From Pyrinomonadaceae bacterium (lineage in GTDB: Bacteria; Acidobacteriota; Blastocatellia; Pyrinomonadales; Pyrinomonadaceae): 6,047 nucleotides of DNA. Where the stretch lies: positions 1 to 6,047 of the forward strand of contig JACMLC010000750.1 in the NCBI GenBank assembly GCA_014379795.1. The letters run 5' to 3'. Of the stretch, positions 1-5,901 are shown one piece after another. A program made the translations under genes and the position numbers. The first letter of the stretch is position 1, and the number at the start of each line of letters is the position of its first letter. The notes under the pieces were generated by a model, which saw only the letters and a program-made list of their open reading frames with translations, was not told the origin of the DNA and ran no database searches.

Positions 1-268
1 ACTCTTCGCGCGTCGCTTCCGTTTTATCAAAGCTCGCGAAAAATTTTGGCTGCGTGCGCTGCCGGAAATGCTCAAGCAGGCTCTCGGCAGAGTCCGGCGC
101 GCGCTCAAATTTTTGGGAATCAAGCAAGTTAAAGAACGCTCTGTCCGATGGCAATCGAGCGTGCGCGCTCAGGCCGCGTCTCTCTGCTTGCGCAGAGAGA
201 GCCTGCGCCGCGCGGTCGCGCAGCTCGGCAAAACTTCGTCCTTTCAGCTTGTTCAATTTCTCTAACAC
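1..268 (-). CDS. N-terminus of a probable heparinase II/III- or alginate-lyase-like protein (partial)
   Basis: An open frame of 89 codons runs from a GTG at 268 off the left edge without a stop. Only three sense codons separate this GTG from an in-frame TAA upstream, and none is a start, so GTG is the first possible start. A TTG at 256 is the alternative. The protein opens with LEKLNKLKGRSFAELRDRA, then AQALSAQAERRGLSAHARLP around residues 21-40, and later FFNLLDSQKFERAP and LLEHFRQR. From memory, this 'RSxxELRxRxAQAL...ERRGLS' opening is typical of large heparinase II/III or alginate-lyase family proteins in polysaccharide clusters. No catalytic domain is inside the window, so the family call is tentative. 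The gene starts 20 nt after the GT4 stop, which suggests one operon. No strong Shine-Dalgarno is visible, only AAAGA-like bases. If correct, it would edit or degrade an acidic polysaccharide by beta-elimination. That the frame is coding is fairly secure; the function is not. Confidence 0.62.
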   Translation of the reverse strand, partial: MLEKLNKLKGRSFAELRDRAAQALSAQAERRGLSAHARLPSDRAFFNLLDSQKFERAPDSAESLLEHFRQRTQPKFFASFDKTEATREE

Positions 269-288
269 TTCAAATCTTTAACGCTTGC

Positions 289-1488
289 TCACAAGATGGC
301 CTGCGTTCTTTCTGTTACCTGCGCGGCCTGCGCGTGCTTGCCGTCTCGCACAGTCGCCAGCAGTTTTTCATACAACTCTTCCGTGCGCGCGAGCTGTGCC
401 GCGCAGGAAAAGTTTTCTTCGACCACCTGACGCCCGCGCGCTCCCATCTCACGCGCCCGAAGGGGTTCGCGCAAGAGAGAGATGATGCGCGCCGCCATTG
501 ATTCGTCATCGCCCGCCCTGACGATATAACCCGTCTCGCCTTCAATGACAGCCTCGCGCGCGCCGCCGACATCCGTCACGACCACTGGGCGCGCCGCCGC
601 CATGTATTCGAGAATCGAATTCGAGAAACCTTCATGCGTAGAGCTGAGCGCGCACACTTCGGACGCTTTCAAAAGCTCTGCGACCTGCGCGCAGCGACCG
701 GTAAAAAAAGCGTCGCTCTCAAGACCCAGCTCTGCGGCGTAGGCGCGCAAAGATTCCAACAACTCTCCCTCGCCCGCCAGCACGAATGCGGCGTCCGGGA
801 TTTCTGCGCGGACGCGCCGCGCGGCTCTCAGAAATGTTTTATGGTCTTTCACGGGATGACGCATGTTGGCGACAATAGTGACGAGGCGTTTTCCCGCAGC
901 CCCGCTGAGAGAAAGCCGCGCGAGCGTTTCCTCTCGCTCTGAATTTTCCGGCGTGGTCACGCGATTGAGGTCGAGGCCGTTATAGAGCGTCACAATCTTA
1001 CTGTCGCGCACGCCTTCGGAAATCAATTCGCGGCGCACGGCTTCGGCGTTGGCGACCACGGCATGCGCGTGTGCATAGGCGCGACGCTCGATAAACTTTT
1101 GCGCACGGCTGCGCATGCCGCGCGTCTCGCGGCGCGAGGCGATGCGCGCAACGGGCGCACGCGCGAGCACGGCTCCAGCCATGCCGAACACGTTGGTATA
1201 AAAATCGTGCGTGTGCAGGACATCAATTTCGCGCTCGCGCAAGAGACGAGCGAAGCGGCGCGACTGCCTTGCCATGTTCGCATCGTAAAAGCTCGTCAGT
1301 GGAAATTCAGGGATGTCAGCTAAACCTAATCGCAACACCTCATCACGCAGCACGCCCTCGCCTTTGAGACACGCGACATGCACATGATACCGACCGCTCT
1401 CATGTAACAGGCGCGCGAGCTGCACGGCCTGCCGCTCTGTGCCGCCCTGATGAAAGCTGTCTATCAGTTGGAGTACGTTTGGTTTCAC
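289..1488 (-). CDS. Family 4 glycosyltransferase (GT-B fold), polysaccharide biosynthesis
   Basis: The 399-residue product is a retaining glycosyltransferase that would transfer a sugar from a nucleotide donor to a growing glycan at the cytoplasmic face of the membrane. The N-terminal domain starts VKPNVLQLIDSFHQGGTERQ, with the glycine-rich loop GGTERQ at residues 15-20 and HTH at 92-94. The C-terminal donor domain has NGLD at 170-173, R210 and K214 in NMRHPVKDHK, AGEGE at 238-242, and the E-x7-E motif HEGFSNSILE with E286 and E294, followed by PVVVTDVGGAREAV. Length is normal for GT4. The frame can be opened 14 codons earlier at GTG 1530, but that start lies inside an intergenic inverted repeat and adds the repeat-derived MFSVPSVANQ. 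The GTG at 1488 places the family's hydrophobic first strand directly after the start and is preferred. No clear Shine-Dalgarno precedes it; the spacer reads CAAAGTTTTTATAAA. Donor and acceptor are unknown. Nothing in the gene looks broken. Confidence 0.93.
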   Translation of the reverse strand: MKPNVLQLIDSFHQGGTERQAVQLARLLHESGRYHVHVACLKGEGVLRDEVLRLGLADIPEFPLTSFYDANMARQSRRFARLLREREIDVLHTHDFYTNVFGMAGAVLARAPVARIASRRETRGMRSRAQKFIERRAYAHAHAVVANAEAVRRELISEGVRDSKIVTLYNGLDLNRVTTPENSEREETLARLSLSGAAGKRLVTIVANMRHPVKDHKTFLRAARRVRAEIPDAAFVLAGEGELLESLRAYAAELGLESDAFFTGRCAQVAELLKASEVCALSSTHEGFSNSILEYMAAARPVVVTDVGGAREAVIEGETGYIVRAGDDESMAARIISLLREPLRAREMGARGRQVVEENFSCAAQLARTEELYEKLLATVRDGKHAQAAQVTERTQAIL

Positions 1489-1503
1489 TTTATAAAAACT
1501 TTG

Positions 1504-1611
1504 ATTAGCCACAGAGGGCACAGAGAACACAGAGATTAAAAAACTTTCTTAAAGCATTCATGGTAATGGTTCATTTGCTCCTCTGTGTTCTCTGTGTCCT
1601 CTGTGGCTAAT
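1504..1611. repeat. Intergenic inverted repeat of CACAGAG/CTCTGTG 9-mers
   Basis: The arms at 1504-1534 and 1581-1611 are 31 nt each and are reverse complements at 30 of 31 positions, around a 46-nt loop. Each arm begins ATTAGC and contains three CACAGAG cores at 9-nt spacing (CACAGAGGR, CACAGAGAA, CACAGAG). The one difference is G1518 against T1597. In a plus-strand RNA this is a G-U pair; in the operon-sense (minus) RNA it is an A-C mismatch. The repeat fills most of the gap between the deacetylase-like gene (stop at 1625) and GT4 (start at 1488). A T5 run (1498 to 1494, minus strand) follows the stem by about five nucleotides, so the structure could act as a terminator or attenuator, or stabilise the upstream message. 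These roles are inferred. Similar CACAGAG-type repeats are common in spacers of several phyla, and I know of no established function. Confidence 0.92.
1536..1574 (-). other. Possible 12-codon micro-ORF in the repeat loop
   Basis: On the minus strand, ATG at 1574 opens a 12-residue frame (MNHYHECFKKVF) ending with TAA at 1536. It lies entirely inside the 46-nt loop of the inverted repeat. It is preceded by AGAGGAGCAA, which contains a GAGG Shine-Dalgarno-like element 5 nt from the ATG, better than the site in front of any full gene here. Part of that element is the end of the repeat arm, so the match may be coincidental. It has no recognisable function. A leader-peptide role upstream of GT4 is only a possibility. 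Confidence 0.15.
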
Positions 1612-1624
1612 GATGAAACTGCTT

Positions 1625-2812
1625 TTAACCTTCTGTTCCAGTTGAACGATGAGACTCGCGCTGCATAATCTGGCGCAGGCGATAGTCTCGATAAAGGCCG
1701 GGTGCGCCCTCGCGCCCGTCCGTCGCGGCTAAGATCATATTGAAAGCTTCGCGTGCGGTGGCGAAGTGGATTTTATATTCGCCTGTGCGCTCGCCCTGCT
1801 CAAAGGCTTCGTGCCAGAACTGTTTGATTCTGTCTCCGATAGTCGAAGGCTGGTCAAAGTGGAAAAAGCCGTGACAGTAGAGTTTGACAAAAACCCATTC
1901 GGGTCTGCCTTCGACATGAATGCGCGCGCCGCGCCAGCGATTGAGCCGAGCCATGTCGAGCGGTTGATTTGCCACGAGCGCGCCCTCGTCTATGCGCGGG
2001 ACGGGCAAGCCACGCACGCGCCGCTGCCAGTTAAAGACGAGCGGCCCCGTCAGGATAACCGGAAGCTGCGGCGACCTGTTTCCCACACGCACCGAAGTCC
2101 CCGTGCGATGCGGTCTCGCTTCATGCAAAGGATGCCCGCATTGATAAATGGCATTGACGCGCGGAACCTGCGTCCTGTCCGGCGCGGAAGGGAGTGTCAG
2201 GTCTGCGTAACAGCCGGTCTCCGCGAGAATCTGCATCTCTGAATCCACGCCGCAGAACTTGCCTCCGGCTGAATTGGCGAGCGCGAGATTGCCATGCACG
2301 AACGCGTACATCGGAGAGCCTTTATCGTCCAAACGCGAAAGACATTGATGCTCGTCCGCGAGCGCGTCACGAAATTCAACCAGCGTGCGTCTTAAATTTT
2401 CCGGCGTGTCGGGCTTCTCGATTCCGTGATGCAGATGCACCTCGACCTCGCCGAAGCCTTCGGCCTGAAGCTCTGACAATCGTTGCAAGAGGCGCGGGTG
2501 ATATTGCTCCGCCGGATAAAAGTTGGTATGGCGAAAAGGCGTGCCGTCTGCGTCGCGAACGGCCAAGCCTATGCCGCGCGCCTGCTCGCACCAGCGGTCA
2601 AGCCCTGTCAGCTGCGCGTTCCAATCCAGCGGTGTGCCTTGCTCGTTCCACGCAGGCTCGAAATGATTGGCGACGATGAAGATTAAATGCTGCGGCGCAT
2701 TCTTCTCAGCGGCAGACCTTCCGGCAAACTCTCGCGCACGCCAGAACGGATAACGCATGAGCCACGGCAGCGACCACGCGAGCTTATCTAATTTTGAATC
2801 GCTTGCGCTCAT
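1625..2812 (-). CDS. Polysaccharide-deacetylase-like protein (divergent NodB/CE4-type)
   Basis: This 395-residue protein has no obvious signal peptide or transmembrane segment and is probably cytoplasmic. It resembles a family I recall from exopolysaccharide clusters and annotated as polysaccharide deacetylase or hypothetical. Visible landmarks are the strand and loop IFIVANHFEPAW (residues 44-55), HLHHG (126-130), FVHGNLALANS (171-181), GCYADLTLPSAPDRTQVPRVN (200-220), WVFVKLYCHG (306-315) and HFATAREAFNMI (349-360). The histidine clusters at 126-129, 173 and 314 suit a metal-binding esterase with a deformed TIM-barrel (NodB-like) fold. The first motif has Asn49 (NHFEP), where I recall Asp in relatives (DHFEP). 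Its ATG overlaps the asnB stop as ATGA, implying translational coupling and a shared pathway. It would remove an acetyl or other acyl group from a sugar residue; the exact substrate is unknown. Coding status is secure, the fold likely, the activity inferred. Confidence 0.8.
   Translation of the reverse strand: MSASDSKLDKLAWSLPWLMRYPFWRAREFAGRSAAEKNAPQHLIFIVANHFEPAWNEQGTPLDWNAQLTGLDRWCEQARGIGLAVRDADGTPFRHTNFYPAEQYHPRLLQRLSELQAEGFGEVEVHLHHGIEKPDTPENLRRTLVEFRDALADEHQCLSRLDDKGSPMYAFVHGNLALANSAGGKFCGVDSEMQILAETGCYADLTLPSAPDRTQVPRVNAIYQCGHPLHEARPHRTGTSVRVGNRSPQLPVILTGPLVFNWQRRVRGLPVPRIDEGALVANQPLDMARLNRWRGARIHVEGRPEWVFVKLYCHGFFHFDQPSTIGDRIKQFWHEAFEQGERTGEYKIHFATAREAFNMILAATDGREGAPGLYRDYRLRQIMQRESHRSTGTEG
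2809..2812 (-). other. ATGA stop-start overlap coupling asnB to the deacetylase-like gene
   Basis: Read on the minus strand, 2812-2809 is ATGA: the ATG starts the deacetylase-like protein and the TGA ends asnB. No convincing Shine-Dalgarno lies in the CCGGTAGCCGCCTT just upstream, so reinitiation by the ribosome that finishes asnB is the likely mode. This supports a joint function. Confidence 0.85.
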
Positions 2813-4758
2813 AAGGCGGCTACCGGCATGAGGTTTTGTGTTTGAGGAGAGACGCGCACGGAAGCATCTTGGCGTCGGTCAACGAAGGTGCGATGCCACA
2901 GTTCCAGCATCATCAAAGCCCACAAAGGGTGCGAGTGGTCACGCCGCCCGCGCGCATGCTCGTCGAGCAGCAAATTTATATAGCGGGCATCGAACAGCCC
3001 GCGCTCGCGCGTGCGCCTGTCCGTCAATGTGTCTTGAATGCGCTCGCGCAACTTATGGTTAATCCATTCCTGAACCGGCACGCCGAACCCTTGTTTGGGA
3101 CGATTCAAAATTTCATCCGGCACGAAGCCGCGCACAGCCTGCTTGAAAATATATTTCGTCTCCAATCCCTTCATCTTCAAAGCGGCGGGGATGCGCGTCA
3201 CGAACTCTATCAGCTTGTGATCAAGGAGCGGGACGCGCGCTTCGAGCGAGACGGCCATGCTCATCCGGTCAACTTTGGTCAGGATGTCTCCCGGCAGGTA
3301 AGTCTTGCTGTCAAGGTAAAGCAAAGGGTCTATAGCATCCCCCGTATCAACGCTTTCGGCAAAGGCTTGAAACAACTCGCGGCCTTTGTTTGCATCACCC
3401 AACCGCCGCTTAAAGTCGCTCGTGTAAAGCGCGTGCTTGTTGAGGTCTGTGAAGATCGAGATGCTGTCAATGTATCGTTCGAGCGGCGCGAGCGAGACGT
3501 TGCGCAAGTAGTTGCGTCCCCACGCTCCATGCGGCAGGCGCGCGCTCAAGGGCTGCATGACTCCTTCGCGCACGACGCGCGGCAGTCGCGCGAGATGCCC
3601 ATGCTTGCGATCCCGAACGTAACGCGTGTAACCCGCGAAAAGCTCGTCGCCGCCGTCGCCGGACAAGACGACTGTGACATGCTCGCGCGCCAGCTTTGAA
3701 ACCATGTAGGTCGGAATCGCTGAAGAGTCCGCGAACGGCTCGTCAAAATGCCAGACCAGCTCGTCCACGATCTCGCAGATGTCGGGCGTCACGATGAATT
3801 CGTGATGGTCTGTGCCGAAATGTTTGGCGGCGACGCGCGCGTATTTCAGCTCGTTGTAAGTGTCTTCGTTAAAGCCAATCGAAAAGGTCTTGACGGGCTG
3901 CGACATGTGGCGCGACATCAGGCCGACGACCGCGCTCGAATCAACGCCGCCGGACAAAAACGCTCCGAGCGGCACGTCCGAAACTAAGCGCAGGCGCACG
4001 GCTTCATCCAGCAACGCGCGCAGCTCTTCTAAATATTCCTCTTCACGTTTTGCCGCTACCGGCTCGTACTCAAAATCCCAGTACCTTTCAATCGTGACGC
4101 GTCCCTTAGCAAAGCGCAGGTGATGCCCGGGCGGGAGTTTGTGAATGCCCTGAAAAATGCACAAAGGGTCTGGCACGTAGCCGAATGAGAGATAAGCATC
4201 GAGAGCATCCGCGTCCATCTCGCTCTCAACGAGGGGATGTTCAAGGAGGGCTTTTAACTCAGAGCCGAAGACGAGCGCGCCGCCTTGCGTCTGTGTGTAA
4301 TAGAGCGGCTTTTTGCCCACCCGGTCACGCGCGATAAAAAGCTCCTGTGCGCGCTCGTCCCACAAAGCAAAGGCGAACATGCCGCGCAGGTGCTCTACGC
4401 ACTTTGTCCCGAACTCTTCGTAGGCATGAACGATGGTCTCTGTGTCCGAATGCGTGTGAAACTTGTGCCCGCGCGCTTCCAGCTCGCGCTTCAGCTCGCG
4501 GTAGTTGTAGATTTCGCCGTTAAAGACAATCGTCACCCGTTCATCACAGCCGGAGAGAGGTTGATGCCCGCCCTTGAGATCAATAATCGAGAGACGACGC
4601 ATGCCGAGCGCGACGCCGCCGCTCAAGAACATGCCCTGATCGTCCGGCCCGCGATGCGCTATCCGGCGGCACATGCGGTCGAGAATAGCAGTATTCTCCT
4701 GCCGCCCGCCGCGCGTACCGGTCACATCTCTCTCAACAAATCCCGCGATGCCGCACAT
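2809..4758 (-). CDS. asnB: Asparagine synthase-type glutamine-dependent amidotransferase
   Basis: The 649-residue enzyme is complete and has two domains. The N-terminal class II glutaminase starts MCGIAGF, so Cys2 becomes the N-terminal nucleophile after methionine removal. It carries HRGPDDQG (35-42), RRLSIID (54-60), FNGEIYN (79-85) and SDTE (104-107), which bind glutamine. The C-terminal ATP-pyrophosphatase domain has the PP-loop LSGGVDSS (268-275), DEPFADSS (339-346), SGDGGDELFAGY (366-377) and the later region LPGDILTKVDRMSMAVSLEARVPLLD (split by me as LPGDILTKVDRMS and EARVPLLD). All key residues are present. It uses ATP and glutamine to amidate a carboxylate. It could be ordinary asparagine synthetase, but between glycosyltransferase and deacetylase genes a dedicated role in glycan synthesis is likely, as for exosortase-associated amidotransferases or O-antigen enzymes that amidate uronic acids. 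It is a little longer than E. coli AsnB. The start is fixed by the required MCGI. It overlaps the next gene by 4 nt. Confidence 0.96.
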   Translation of the reverse strand: MCGIAGFVERDVTGTRGGRQENTAILDRMCRRIAHRGPDDQGMFLSGGVALGMRRLSIIDLKGGHQPLSGCDERVTIVFNGEIYNYRELKRELEARGHKFHTHSDTETIVHAYEEFGTKCVEHLRGMFAFALWDERAQELFIARDRVGKKPLYYTQTQGGALVFGSELKALLEHPLVESEMDADALDAYLSFGYVPDPLCIFQGIHKLPPGHHLRFAKGRVTIERYWDFEYEPVAAKREEEYLEELRALLDEAVRLRLVSDVPLGAFLSGGVDSSAVVGLMSRHMSQPVKTFSIGFNEDTYNELKYARVAAKHFGTDHHEFIVTPDICEIVDELVWHFDEPFADSSAIPTYMVSKLAREHVTVVLSGDGGDELFAGYTRYVRDRKHGHLARLPRVVREGVMQPLSARLPHGAWGRNYLRNVSLAPLERYIDSISIFTDLNKHALYTSDFKRRLGDANKGRELFQAFAESVDTGDAIDPLLYLDSKTYLPGDILTKVDRMSMAVSLEARVPLLDHKLIEFVTRIPAALKMKGLETKYIFKQAVRGFVPDEILNRPKQGFGVPVQEWINHKLRERIQDTLTDRRTRERGLFDARYINLLLDEHARGRRDHSHPLWALMMLELWHRTFVDRRQDASVRVSPQTQNLMPVAAL

Positions 4759-4801
4759 AATGTTCTTCGCTTCATCAACTAAACAAAATCATCTACTCAT
4801 T

Positions 4802-4896
4802 CTTTGCGTGCTTTGCGTCTTCACTCTTTGCGCTCTTTGCGTTTAAAGGCTTTTCTAACGCAAAGACCGCAAAGTTTTTTCGCAAAGCACGCAAAG
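4802..4896. repeat. Intergenic interrupted inverted repeat of CTTTGCG/CGCAAAG 9-mers
   Basis: Two nested arm pairs are present. The outer arms, CTTTGCGTGCTTTGCG at 4802-4817 and CGCAAAGCACGCAAAG at 4881-4896, are perfect 16-nt reverse complements. The inner arms at 4826-4843 and 4857-4874 match at 17 of 18 positions, around a 13-nt loop (4844-4856). An internal loop of TCTTCACT on one side and TTTTTT on the other separates the two stems. Every arm consists of two 7-nt cores spaced 9 nt apart. The element occupies most of the spacer between the GT2 stop and the asnB start, about 40 nt before the asnB ATG. As RNA it would form a long two-stage hairpin on either strand. Possible roles are attenuation, transcript processing or protection, or protein binding; none is shown by the sequence. 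Confidence 0.9.
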
Positions 4897-4932
4897 TTTT
4901 TCTCCTCTTGATGCTCATAGATAATTTATGAA

Positions 4933-5901
4933 TCAGGCGACAACTTTATGTCGCACTTCCTTTTCATCTTCCTGCGCTTCTGCCGTTTCATGACGCAGGC
5001 CATACCCGCGCATCTGTCCCCAGGCTTCGCTGGCCGCAACCAGATCGCTGACCCAGATTTCGGGGCGCGAGAGGAAGCGGCGCAGGCGATACTTGATCTC
5101 AGATTCAAGAGCCTGCCGCCACATCCAGCGCGGCCTGCCGAAAAGCAGTTGACCGCCATCGCCTTTGACCTGCCGCCCGCAATATTCTCCGTAGCCGTAA
5201 AAGTAACGGCGCAGATACCTTGTCGTTTGCCGCGCCTCCGGGATGTAGTGCCGCACGCGCGCGTCAGGAACCCACCAGCCTTTAATTCCATCGGCCAGCA
5301 TCGCGCGCACGACGGTTGTCTCCTCGCCTCCCATGCTGTTGCCGGGACGCACGCCGAGGCCGGGATCGTAGGGGTAACGCAACTGCTCCGCTCTGCGCAC
5401 GGCGTAGTTTGCGCCGTAAGGAATCAGCTCCTGCGTTAAAGGAATCGCCTGCGGCCCCAAGTCACGCGTCGCGTATGCGCTTGCAACTTGCGAGAAAGCA
5501 CGGGGCAACCAGCGCGGCGGCGTTCCCGCGAACCAAGGCTCGACCATCCCGCCAAAGACTGCGGCATCAGGCCAACGACTGAACGCTTTAAAATATTCCG
5601 CAAGCCAGTTTTCATTCACCAGCACATCGTCGTCCGTCCAGAGAATGTAATCCCCACGCGCCTCTCGCACGGCGCGGTTGCGCGCGTGTGAAAGCCCCGC
5701 CTGCGCCTCAAAGACGCTGCGCAGCGGCAAGCGCGAAGCGAATGAAGCAAGCGCTTCATCAGTCGCATCCGTCGAGTTGTTGTTGACGACCAGCAGCTCC
5801 CAACTGACGCCCTGCGGAATCGAAAGCTGCGCCGCCTGCTCAAGCGTTTGCTTGAGCAGGTCTGAGCGATTCCATGTACAGATGGCGACAGTGATATTCA
5901 T
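4933..5901 (-). CDS. Family 2 glycosyltransferase (GT-A fold)
   Basis: The 322-residue protein starts MNITVAICTWNRSDLLKQTL, the classic GT2 first strand and nucleotide-binding loop. It continues with ELLVVNNNSTD (35-45), GLSHARNRAV (69-78), and the metal/nucleotide-binding DDD at 90-92 in LWTDDDVLVN. The acceptor side shows FGGMVEPW (116-123), YGANYAVRR (162-170) and GGEET (191-195), which would supply the catalytic acid/base, with a later histidine in VRHYIPEARQ (216-225). This is an inverting transferase that adds one sugar to an acceptor at the inner membrane face. No transmembrane segment is evident. The tail (about 280-322) is charged and probably helical. The ATG at 5901 gives the canonical N-terminus directly, although no strong Shine-Dalgarno precedes it. 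It is the first gene of the visible series, with 174 nt and an inverted repeat between it and asnB, so it may be a separate transcript or the head of the operon. The sugar transferred is unknown. Confidence 0.94.
   Translation of the reverse strand: MNITVAICTWNRSDLLKQTLEQAAQLSIPQGVSWELLVVNNNSTDATDEALASFASRLPLRSVFEAQAGLSHARNRAVREARGDYILWTDDDVLVNENWLAEYFKAFSRWPDAAVFGGMVEPWFAGTPPRWLPRAFSQVASAYATRDLGPQAIPLTQELIPYGANYAVRRAEQLRYPYDPGLGVRPGNSMGGEETTVVRAMLADGIKGWWVPDARVRHYIPEARQTTRYLRRYFYGYGEYCGRQVKGDGGQLLFGRPRWMWRQALESEIKYRLRRFLSRPEIWVSDLVAASEAWGQMRGYGLRHETAEAQEDEKEVRHKVVA

Noticed and set aside
179..200. Perfect 9-bp stem with TTGC loop (TCTCTCTGC ... GCAGAGAGA)
   Set aside because: It lies inside the lyase-like coding frame, is short, has no T-run, and is explained by ordinary codons (CTC TCT GCG CAA GCA GAG AGA).
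1505..1610. The inverted repeat considered as terminal inverted repeats of a small transposon or MITE
   Set aside because: The 46-nt loop encodes no transposase, no target-site duplication is evident at the edges, and the arms are periodic 9-mers, unlike typical insertion-sequence ends. A mobile origin cannot be excluded without other copies.
2836..3699. Long plus-strand open frame of 287 codons opposite asnB
   Set aside because: The antisense asnB frame has complete, unmistakable catalytic motifs throughout this stretch. The plus-strand translation resembles no protein I know and reflects the GC-rich codon pattern.
4793..4918. A 41-codon minus-strand frame (starting MSIKRRKTLRALRKN, ending AKHAKNE) spanning the CTTTGCG/CGCAAAG repeat
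   Set aside because: It has no Shine-Dalgarno, and most of its residues are direct translation of the 9-mer repeat (a period divisible by three keeps the frame open). It is probably a spurious ORF, though the absence of stops is worth knowing when such repeats are annotated.
4948..5439. Plus-strand open frame of 163 codons opposite the GT2 gene
   Set aside because: It is a mirror of GT2 codon bias with no recognisable motif. The GT2 reading has clear DDD and GEE motifs.
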